Shown: positions 1-5,163 of the stretch, one piece after another
How the letters are laid out: every line of letters starts with the position of its first letter
How positions within the stretch are numbered: position 1 is the first letter of the stretch
Assembly (NCBI GenBank): GCA_964645985.1
Contig: CAZYCC010000060.1
Span: forward strand, 1 to 9,348
Reading direction: 5' to 3'
Length of the DNA: 9,348 nt
From: CAZYCC01 sp964645985
GTDB taxonomy: Bacteria > Bacillota > Clostridia > Oscillospirales > CAG-272
Program-made: the position numbers and the translations under genes
Notes under the pieces: generated by a model
Database searches by the model: none
What the model was told of the DNA's origin: nothing
Seen by the model: only the letters and a program-made list of their open reading frames with translations

Positions 1-3
1 CCC

Positions 4-17
4 CGAGGGATCCCTCG
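4..17. repeat. 14-bp perfect palindrome CGAGGGATCCCTCG
   Basis: The bases read CGAGGGATCCCTCG, which equals its own reverse complement. It lies 62 nt beyond the stop of the minus-strand membrane-protein gene, at the window edge, so its context to the left is unknown. It could be an operator, part of a terminator of a gene outside the window, or chance. No U-tract adjoins it on either strand. Confidence 0.4.
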
Positions 18-56
18 CAATCCCGACAAAGCGTGGGTTTCCTAACCCGAAGATTT

Positions 57-74
57 AACCCCCGGAGAGGGGTT
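57..74 (-). terminator. Weak hairpin after the membrane-protein gene
   Basis: On the minus strand, 4 nt after the stop codon, AACCCC and GGGGTT form a 6-bp stem around a 6-nt loop. It is followed by AAATCT rather than a run of T, so it lacks the hallmark of an intrinsic terminator. A second short hairpin (GGGTT/AACCC, 35-48) follows. Together they may end the transcript or stabilise its 3' end. The rest of 1-78 holds nothing recognisable. Confidence 0.3.
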
Positions 75-78
75 GCTC

Positions 79-1203
79 TCACCACGCCACGGCGGAGAGC
101 TTTTTCTTCTCGCGGGTGCGAATGACGCGGTAGATCACGAGCAGCAGCGCGCTCGCCACGGTGACCGCCAAGCCCACCCACAGTAGGGGTGTCAGCACCA
201 AATCGGCAAGATCAAAGAGAGCCGGGGAGAAAAGACCTCCCGCCTCGGCAAGGCGAGCGGCCAGCGCGAGGAGGAGATACACCACCCCGGCGAGGTTCGC
301 GGGCGCGGCGAGGAAGGCGAGAAGAGAGCTGCCGTGCCCCGCGCACACGAACACCATCAGAGCGGCGAGGGCGAGGGTGACGCACCCGGCAAGAACAAGC
401 GTGCGCCCGGAGAGCAGCTCGCGCAGCAAACTCAAGGCTTCGCGGCCCTGCGGCGGCAGCGCGTCGGCGAGTGCGACGCCCTCGCCCATCACCTGCGGCA
501 GGGCGTCGCGCAGCGCGTCGTAGTCGGGGTGATACTCGCCTTGATAGCCGAGGTCCTCGAGGAAGCGCGCGATGTCGCGCTCCTTATCCATTAAAAAGTC
601 AACGATGTCGTCCGATGTAAGGGTTACCTCATCGCCCTCATCGCCGAGCAGCAGCTGCGCCGCCTTGTCGGCGACCACCACGGCGAAATCGCGCACGAAC
701 TCGTCGAGGAAGTCCTCAATGTCGCCGCGCGGCAGGTTTCGCCACAGGTCTGTGCCGCGCAGGTTGTCCTCGAGAACGCCGTATAGGTCGAGGTTCGATA
801 GCGTGTCGGGCGAAATGCCCTCCTCTAGGAAATCAAGCACTCCGAAGTCATCGAGGAAATCGCGCAGCTCGTCCTCGTCCTGCGGCAAATCCGCCTCGGT
901 GAGCTCTCCGTCGCCGTTGCGGTCAAGGAGGCCATAGTCGCTGCCGGAGGGCAAACTCCGCCCCGCCGCGAGCAGAAGCGGAGAGCGCGCGGTGGGCGCG
1001 CGCGCCGAGGAGAACTCCTCGATCACCTCGTCCCACGGCACCTGCCGCACCCAGCGCTCGAGGTTTTCGTGCGACAGCACAATGTGCGCGACGGCGAGCA
1101 GCCCTGTCGCCGCGAGCGCGGCGAAGAGCAGCAGCGCGAGCAGCAGCGCCAAAAATCTGCGCCACCCGGGCAGCCCCACGCGCGCTTTCGGTGATGATGA
1201 CAT
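79..1203 (-). CDS. Uncharacterised acidic membrane protein with a single EF-hand loop
   Basis: A 374-residue protein of unrecognised family. There is one membrane segment near the N-terminus (about 17-39), a long acidic, mostly helical segment (about 40-265), and three C-terminal membrane segments (about 268-288, 293-317, 336-359). The end is basic (RTREKKK), which predicts an inside C-terminus and an extracytoplasmic acidic domain. Residues 94-105 (DRNGDGELTEAD) match a canonical EF-hand/dockerin calcium loop with D1, N3, D5, G6 and D12. The acidic domain repeats short D-F-L-(D/E/M) motifs (for example DFLDDF, DFLDEF, DFLMDK), which suggests repeated amphipathic helices. The frame can be extended to a GTG at 1245, but that codon lies inside the promoter, so the ATG at 1203 is chosen. 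The leader is then only about 24 nt and has no well-placed Shine-Dalgarno. A calcium-sensing or surface-binding role is only an inference. Confidence 0.8.
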   Translation of the reverse strand: MSSSPKARVGLPGWRRFLALLLALLLFAALAATGLLAVAHIVLSHENLERWVRQVPWDEVIEEFSSARAPTARSPLLLAAGRSLPSGSDYGLLDRNGDGELTEADLPQDEDELRDFLDDFGVLDFLEEGISPDTLSNLDLYGVLEDNLRGTDLWRNLPRGDIEDFLDEFVRDFAVVVADKAAQLLLGDEGDEVTLTSDDIVDFLMDKERDIARFLEDLGYQGEYHPDYDALRDALPQVMGEGVALADALPPQGREALSLLRELLSGRTLVLAGCVTLALAALMVFVCAGHGSSLLAFLAAPANLAGVVYLLLALAARLAEAGGLFSPALFDLADLVLTPLLWVGLAVTVASALLLVIYRVIRTREKKKLSAVAW

Positions 1204-1233
1204 AGGCAAAATAAAGAAGAAATACCTCGCGTC

Positions 1234-1262
1234 ACTATACCACACCCGCGCGCGAGTGTCAA
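1234..1262 (-). promoter_or_regulatory. Sigma-A promoter of the membrane-protein gene with a dyad in its spacer
   Basis: On the minus strand, TTGACA (1257-1262), a 17-nt spacer and TATAGT (1234-1239) form a near-consensus promoter, with an extended -10 (TGG before TATAGT). The -35 begins 7 nt after the rlmI stop codon. Transcription should start near 1227. From the ACA of the -35 to 2 nt before the -10 runs an 18-bp imperfect palindrome, ACACTCGCGCGCGGGTGT (1242-1259), with one mismatched pair. It is a candidate repressor site. rlmI read-through remains possible, since no terminator separates the two genes. Confidence 0.8.
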
Positions 1263-1269
1263 GCTGTTC

Positions 1270-2505
1270 TCATACCACTTGGAAGAGCGCGAATTTCAGG
1301 TAGGCGCTCTCGGGGAAGCCCCAGAAAACCGGGTGGTCGGGGGAGGAGCCGCGCAGGGCGACCTGCCGCAGGGAAACTCCCGCCGCGCCCGCCGCCTCGG
1401 CGCACATCGCGCGGAAGTAGCTCTCGCGCAGGTAGTGCGAGCAGGAGGCGGTCGCGAGATAGCCGCCGCGCGGCAGCAGGCGCATCGCCGCGGTGTTGAC
1501 CTCGAGATAGGCGCGGTAGGCCGAGCGCGCGGCGGCGGCGCTCTTTGTGAAGGCGGGCGGGTCGAGAACGATAAGGTCGAAGGGGTGGCCGCCCCGCTGC
1601 AAAAGCGCGCGCAGATAGTCGAAAAGATCGGCGCACAGGAAGGTGATTTTGCCCTCGAGGGAATTGCGCGCGGCGTTTTGCCGTGCGAGATCGATCGCCG
1701 CCTGAGAAATGTCGAGCGCCGTCACGCTCGCCGCGCCTCCCGCCGCCGCCTGCAGGGCGAAGCCTCCGGTGTGCGTGCAGAGATCGAGCACGCGCGCCCC
1801 ACGGCAAAGCGTGCGCACGAGGCGGCGGTTGTCCTTTTGGTCAAGGAAAAACCCGGTCTTCTGCCCGCCGCGAAAGTCGACAAGGTAGTTTACCCCGCCC
1901 TCGGCAATCTCCGCCATTCCGTCCTGCGGCGAGGGGCCTACTCCCGGCAGGCCCATATCGCCCACCTCGTCCGGTAGCCCCTCGAGCTGCCGTTGCCGCC
2001 CCTCGCTGCGCTCGAATACCCAGCGCACCGGCGCGCCCATGCGCGAGAGCTCTTCCACAAGATGAGAAAGAACGAGCGCCTTGCGCCCCTCCATGCCCGC
2101 ACTGTGGCACTGCACGACCAGCCCCTGCCCGTATCGGTCAACGACAAGACCGGGGAACCCGTCCGCCTCGGCGTGCAGCAGGCGGCAGGCGAGAAAGTCC
2201 TCTCCCTCCATCACCGCCCGCCGATAGCGCAGCGCGTAAGTGACCCGCCGCGCCCAAAACTCCTCCCGCTCGGGGCGCGAGGAGGCGTCGCGCGTCAGAG
2301 CGCGCAGGGCGATTTTCGATTTCAGGTTGAGAAAGCCTGTCCCAAGGTACTTGCCGCCGGGGGAGCGCAGATCGACCGGGTCCCCGGGCGATGTGGCCGG
2401 CAAATCCCCCACTAAATTCTCGCGGTAGACCCACGGGTGCCCCCCGTTCACCCGCGCCGCCGCCTTCTCGTCCCCCGTCACCACGGGATAAGCGCGCTCG
2501 CGCAT
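1270..2505 (-). CDS. rlmI: 23S rRNA (cytosine-C5) methyltransferase, RlmI family
   Basis: A 411-residue SAM-dependent methyltransferase. The family methylates C5 of a cytosine in 23S rRNA (C1962 in E. coli), and the E. coli enzyme is 396 residues. An N-terminal PUA-type RNA-binding domain covers about 5-75 and contains GGHPWVYREN. The family signature GGQKTGFFLDQKDNR lies at 213-227. The Rossmann motif I is VLDLCTHTGGFAL (239-251), the acidic motif II is at D265, motif IV is LDPPAFTKS (314-322), and SCSH (354-357) carries C355, the likely catalytic cysteine. The reading frame extends to 2544, but GAGGTG sits 4 nt before the ATG at 2505, and the upstream start would lie in the -10 box, so 2505 is chosen. 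It is a cytoplasmic housekeeping gene. Substrate specificity within the RlmI/RlmK/YccW-like family is inferred. Confidence 0.93.
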   Translation of the reverse strand: MRERAYPVVTGDEKAAARVNGGHPWVYRENLVGDLPATSPGDPVDLRSPGGKYLGTGFLNLKSKIALRALTRDASSRPEREEFWARRVTYALRYRRAVMEGEDFLACRLLHAEADGFPGLVVDRYGQGLVVQCHSAGMEGRKALVLSHLVEELSRMGAPVRWVFERSEGRQRQLEGLPDEVGDMGLPGVGPSPQDGMAEIAEGGVNYLVDFRGGQKTGFFLDQKDNRRLVRTLCRGARVLDLCTHTGGFALQAAAGGAASVTALDISQAAIDLARQNAARNSLEGKITFLCADLFDYLRALLQRGGHPFDLIVLDPPAFTKSAAAARSAYRAYLEVNTAAMRLLPRGGYLATASCSHYLRESYFRAMCAEAAGAAGVSLRQVALRGSSPDHPVFWGFPESAYLKFALFQVV

Positions 2506-2509
2506 ATCG

Positions 2510-2515
2510 CACCTC
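2510..2515 (-). promoter_or_regulatory. Ribosome binding site of rlmI
   Basis: The minus-strand GAGGTG ends 4 nt before the ATG at 2505. It decides the start in favour of 2505 over the longer in-frame reading. Confidence 0.75.
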
Positions 2516-2535
2516 GCAAAAAAATCTCCCCATTT

Positions 2536-2563
2536 ATTATACACCGCCCGCTCGATTTTTCAA
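2536..2563 (-). promoter_or_regulatory. Sigma-A promoter of rlmI
   Basis: On the minus strand, TTGAAA (2558-2563), a 16-nt spacer and TATAAT (2536-2541) lie 30 nt upstream of the rlmI start codon. The -10 is perfect consensus. Unlike the other promoters in the window, no inverted repeat overlaps it, which suits a constitutive housekeeping gene. Confidence 0.75.
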
Positions 2564-2570
2564 CACCACA

Positions 2571-2628
2571 AACCACTAACCACTATCCACTACTTCCCAC
2601 TAACCACTTTCCACTTTCCACTAATCAC
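2571..2628. repeat. Tandem 7-bp repeats with a CCACT core (left block)
   Basis: CCACT occurs seven times, starting at 2573, 2580, 2587, 2597, 2604, 2611 and 2618. Every step is 7 nt except one of 10. The two linker bases vary among AA, AT and TT. The block begins just upstream of the rlmI -35. Similar degenerate AGTGG/CCACT heptads are, to my recollection, scattered between genes in gut Clostridia. Their function is unknown. They are too short and degenerate to be a CRISPR array. Confidence 0.75.
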
Positions 2629-2698
2629 CCGGCTTCTTTTCGGCAAATTTTCACAAAACGCCCCCGCCGCCTTCACATCGGCGCAGTAGAATGGGAGT

Positions 2699-2724
2699 CG
2701 TGGGAAGTGGGAAGTGATCAGTGG
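2699..2724. repeat. Tandem 7-bp repeats with an AGTGG core (right block, inverted)
   Basis: Units begin at 2699 (CGTGG), 2706 (AGTGG), 2713 (AGTGA) and 2720 (AGTGG), all 7 nt apart. They are in inverse orientation to the CCACT block at 2571-2628. The two blocks flank 70 nt (2629-2698) in which I see only a weak 5-bp hairpin (2665-2683). The arrangement resembles degenerate terminal inverted repeats. Confidence 0.65.
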
Positions 2725-2796
2725 CGAGGGCTCCCCGCCGAGGCGTCTTCCGCGGGGGCAAGGCGGGAGCGCAGGAGCCCTCGCCTAAAGGCTCCT
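2723..2796. repeat. Structured inverted-repeat element with two competing hairpins
   Basis: GGCGAGGGCTCC (2723-2734) and GGAGCCCTCGCC (2774-2785) form a perfect 12-bp inverted repeat around 39 nt, and the inner CCCGCC/GGCGGG (2734-2739/2762-2767) lengthens the stem. The right arm overlaps a second hairpin, AGGAGCC/GGCTCCT (2773-2779/2790-2796), so the two structures exclude each other. The layout recalls an attenuator, but no long T-run follows and no coding sequence adjoins. A MITE-like or REP-like element is equally likely. From 2797 to 2948 I see only GC-rich sequence with short palindromes (for example GGCGGCCGCC) and no convincing promoter or gene. Confidence 0.6.
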
Positions 2797-2948
2797 TTCT
2801 CGGCGGAAAATCGCAGATCAAAACCCCGCGCAAGGCGGCGGCCGCCCCGCGAGCGCACCACCCGCTCAACCGCTGCCGCCCCGCGATAACAATCCATTTC
2901 AGCAATCGCCCGCGTGCACAACCGCGCTCCCGCACCATATCGAGAACC

Positions 2949-2960
2949 GGGGGTACCCCC
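2949..2960. repeat. GGGGGTACCCCC palindrome in the lipoprotein leader
   Basis: This 12-bp perfect palindrome lies 18 nt before the lipoprotein ATG. It runs directly into CCTCCTTT (2961-2968), which matches the 3' tail of 16S rRNA rather than a Shine-Dalgarno. It may be the right edge of the repeat-rich insertion that starts near 2571, or an operator. Confidence 0.45.
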
Positions 2961-2978
2961 CTCCTTTGCCAAACCGCT

Positions 2979-5033
2979 ATGAAAACGAAACTTCTCGCGA
3001 CCTTTCTCGCGCTCGCGCTGACTCTCGCGCTCGCGTCCTGCGGGCACGCCCCGGAGGGCGACCCCTCCGCGCTCGATCTTTCCGATAACGGGGCTAGCCC
3101 AGATAGCCCGGTGACCCCACAGGTGAGCGACATTTCCCCGGCGAGCTCGGAGGAGGTGACGCCCGCGCCAAGTGCTCCGAGCGCCGACTGTACGATTGTT
3201 CTCTCGGGAGAGGAGGCGAGCGTCTCCGGGCAGGGCGCGCAGGCTGACGGCGGCGGCGTCACCATCAGTGCGGCGGGGAGCTACCGCATCAGCGGCGCGG
3301 GAACCCTCCCGATTTCGGTCGATGTCGCCGCGCGAGAGGAGGTTCTGCTGCTGCTTGACGGCGTGTCGTTATCGACAAGTGGGGCGGCGCTGCGCATTCT
3401 CTCGGCCCCGAAGCGCGCGACCATCTCGCTCCCCGCGGGGTCGGTCAGCAGCATCGAGGCGGTTATTCCTACGGGAAACGATGAGGACGCGGCGATTTAT
3501 TCGAAGGAAGACCTCGTCATCACGGGCGAGGGGCAGCTCGGGATTAACTGCGAGGGCGGCAAGGGGGTGGTCTCCAAGGACGATCTCACGGTAGAGGGGG
3601 GCGAGATCGCCGTTCGGTCAAGCGATGACGGAATGCGCGCGAAAGACAGCCTGACGCTCTCTGGAGGGAGCCTCTGCCTTAAGAGCGAGAGCGACGGCCT
3701 GCACTGCGAAAACGACGAGGACGGCTCTCTCGGCAACATCGCGCTGCGCGGCGGGACGCTCAAGGTCGTCGCGGCAGAGGACGGCGTGCAGGCGAGCGGA
3801 AATCTCTTCATCGAAATGAACGAGGGCAGCGTCGACATTCTCACCGGCGGCGGCAGCGCGGCGAACACCACCGTGCACGAGGACAACTTCGGCGCGGGAG
3901 GATTCGGGGGAGGGAATCGGCCCGGCGGGGGCGGCGGATTTCGCCCGGGAGGGGGCGGATTTCGCCCGGGCGGCGGGGCTGTCCCGAACGACGCAACCGG
4001 CGGCGGCGCGGCAACCACCGCGTCAGTTTCGACAGACGAGGTAGCTCCGGCGGACGACGGCACACAGCAGGGTGGAGAAACTTCGCAGGATGACGGCGCA
4101 GCCCCGGCGGACGGGACAGCTCCGGCGGATGAGGCGGCTCCGCCCGATCTGCCGAACGGGGCAACCCCGGCGGACGGCACAACCCCGGCGGACGGAGGTA
4201 CTCCCCCCGACAATGGGGGATCTCCCCCGGATTTGCCCGGGGGCGCGGTCACGGAAGGCGACACGGGAACCTCGGACGAGGTCAGCCGTAAGGGGATGAA
4301 GGCGGCGGGCAGCCTCACCGCAGCGAGCGGGAAAATAACCATCGACGCGTATGACGACGCGCTGCACGCGGGCGGGGACATCGCTCTTCGCGGCGGCAGC
4401 TTCGCGCTCTCCTCCGGGGATGACGCGGCGCACGCCGACGGCGCGCTCGAAGTCTCGGACGGGAGAATAGAAATTACCGCCTGTTATGAGGGGTTGGAGG
4501 GGCGCGACATCACCCTCTCAGGCGGGGAAATTTCGGTTAGCGCCGAGGATGACGGAGTGAACGCGAGCGACGGCAGCGGCGCGGGCGCGGGCGGCTTTGT
4601 CGCGGGCGGCAGCTCCTGCAGCCTGAGTATAACCGGCGGGAGCCTCACGGTGAGCGCCGAGGGCGACGGGCTTGACGCGAACGGCAACATCACGCAGAGC
4701 GGCGGCAGCGTCCTTGTCTACGGCCCGACACGCGAGGGCAACGGCGCGCTTGACTATGGCGAGGGCTGCTCCTACCGCATTTCGGGCGGGAGCCTCCTTG
4801 CCGTCGGAGCGGCAGGGATGGCGGAAGTGGCGCAAAACGACGGCGTTCCGGTGCTCGCGGCGCGCATTTCGGGCCTTGCCGCGGGAGAAACGCTCACCAT
4901 AAAGAGCGAGGCGGGGGAGGTCATTCTCGAGCAGGAGCTGCCCAAAGCGTGCGATCACGTCGTCTACGCGAGCGAAAAGCTCGCATCGGGCGCGCGCTAT
5001 ACCATCGCCGGGGAGAGCGCGACGGCAAAGTGA
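2979..5033 (+). CDS. Carbohydrate-binding beta-helix lipoprotein (Cthe_2159-like)
   Basis: A 684-residue surface lipoprotein. The signal peptide has lipobox LASC with C21 as the lipid anchor. A Ser/Pro-rich linker follows (about 22-65), then a beta domain opening with a segment typical of this family (ITISAAGSYRISG-like). Rungs of a right-handed beta-helix lie at about 170-300 and 432-650. They carry a recurring acidic-acidic-Gly-hydrophobic turn, such as DDGMRAKDS, SDGLHCEND, EDGVQASGN, DDALHAGGD, DDGVNASDG and GDGLDANGN. This is the hallmark of the Cthe_2159 / DUF4353 family, whose Clostridium thermocellum member binds cellulose and acidic sugars and resembles polysaccharide lyases. Between the two rung blocks sits a low-complexity insert (about 305-431): Gly-rich, then Pro/Ala/Asp-rich. 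The reading frame opens at 2721, but only the ATG at 2979 gives a signal peptide. No clear Shine-Dalgarno or promoter was found. Glycan binding is inferred, and no enzyme activity is claimed. Confidence 0.85.
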   Translation: MKTKLLATFLALALTLALASCGHAPEGDPSALDLSDNGASPDSPVTPQVSDISPASSEEVTPAPSAPSADCTIVLSGEEASVSGQGAQADGGGVTISAAGSYRISGAGTLPISVDVAAREEVLLLLDGVSLSTSGAALRILSAPKRATISLPAGSVSSIEAVIPTGNDEDAAIYSKEDLVITGEGQLGINCEGGKGVVSKDDLTVEGGEIAVRSSDDGMRAKDSLTLSGGSLCLKSESDGLHCENDEDGSLGNIALRGGTLKVVAAEDGVQASGNLFIEMNEGSVDILTGGGSAANTTVHEDNFGAGGFGGGNRPGGGGGFRPGGGGFRPGGGAVPNDATGGGAATTASVSTDEVAPADDGTQQGGETSQDDGAAPADGTAPADEAAPPDLPNGATPADGTTPADGGTPPDNGGSPPDLPGGAVTEGDTGTSDEVSRKGMKAAGSLTAASGKITIDAYDDALHAGGDIALRGGSFALSSGDDAAHADGALEVSDGRIEITACYEGLEGRDITLSGGEISVSAEDDGVNASDGSGAGAGGFVAGGSSCSLSITGGSLTVSAEGDGLDANGNITQSGGSVLVYGPTREGNGALDYGEGCSYRISGGSLLAVGAAGMAEVAQNDGVPVLAARISGLAAGETLTIKSEAGEVILEQELPKACDHVVYASEKLASGARYTIAGESATAK
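3933..3970 (+). repeat. In-frame 21-nt tandem repeat encoding GGGFRPG
   Basis: GGCGGATTTCGCCCGGG occurs at 3933-3949 and again at 3954-3970, a 21-nt offset (7 codons). The near-identity at DNA level suggests recent slippage or duplication within the Gly-rich part of the lipoprotein. Confidence 0.7.
4093..4200 (+). repeat. Degenerate 18-nt repeats encoding (A/T)PADGT
   Basis: CCCCGGCGGACGG recurs at 4165-4177 and 4183-4195, exactly 18 nt apart. Diverged CCGGCGG copies start at 4104 and 4122. They encode the Ala/Thr-Pro-Ala-Asp-Gly linker of the lipoprotein. Such repeats commonly vary in number between strains. Confidence 0.65.
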
Positions 5034-5045
5034 GGGGGCCTCCCG

Positions 5046-5068
5046 GGCGCCCCGCGCGCGCCGTTTTT
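5046..5068 (+). terminator. Probable intrinsic terminator after the lipoprotein gene
   Basis: GGCGC (5046-5050) pairs with GCGCC (5058-5062) around a GC-rich 7-nt loop. One base (5063) then separates it from TTTTT (5064-5068). The stem is short, so termination may be partial. It lies 12 nt after the stop codon. Confidence 0.45.
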
Positions 5069-5081
5069 CGCACCCCTCCCC

Positions 5082-5115
5082 CGCGCGGGAGGGCTTGACA
5101 CCTCTCTCCCGCGCG
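5082..5115. promoter_or_regulatory. 10-bp perfect inverted repeat flanking the -35 box
   Basis: CGCGCGGGAG (5082-5091) and CTCCCGCGCG (5106-5115) are exact reverse complements separated by 14 nt that contain TTGACA. The left arm also forms a competing 7-bp hairpin, CCCTCCC/GGGAGGG (5074-5080/5087-5093). A protein bound to the dyad would cover the -35 and most of the spacer, so this is a candidate operator of the carboxypeptidase gene. Confidence 0.5.
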
Positions 5116-5124
5116 CGCTATAAT
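5095..5124 (+). promoter_or_regulatory. Sigma-A promoter of the M15 carboxypeptidase gene
   Basis: TTGACA (5095-5100), an 18-nt spacer and TATAAT (5119-5124) are both perfect consensus hexamers. The last eight spacer bases are GCGCGCGC. The start codon is 39 nt downstream of the -10, preceded by GAGGCGGGTGAG as a likely ribosome binding region. Confidence 0.85.
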
Positions 5125-5163
5125 ACCCTCGTATTTTCGTTTTTCATGCGAGGCGGGTGAGCT

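Noticed and set aside
1..78. A tRNA or riboswitch in the left edge, because of several short hairpins
   Set aside because: No tRNA-like arm pattern, T-loop or CCA, and no recognised riboswitch core. The stems are 5-6 bp only.
1204..1245. GTG start at 1245 for the membrane protein
   Set aside because: It overlaps the -10 box and spacer of a near-consensus promoter, so it would not be in the transcript.
1279..1977. A 232-codon open frame on the plus strand inside rlmI
   Set aside because: The minus-strand frame contains all the RlmI motifs. The plus frame has no recognisable features.
2571..2724. CRISPR array
   Set aside because: The units are 7 bp and degenerate, with no 20-40 bp repeats, no spacers and no cas genes.
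2651..2940. A minus-strand frame through the repeat element starting at an ATG near 2940
   Set aside because: The nearest AAAGGAGG is about 20 nt from the ATG, and the product is mostly the translation of heptads and hairpins, with no family resemblance.
2721..2978. Upstream extension of the lipoprotein frame from a GTG at 2721
   Set aside because: It would bury the signal peptide and lipobox inside the protein, and it runs through the inverted-repeat element.
3497..4381. A 294-codon open frame on the minus strand, rich in Pro and Ser
   Set aside because: It is antisense to the lipoprotein's Gly/Ala/Pro repeats. High GC leaves few stops, and it has no domain, signal or ribosome binding site.
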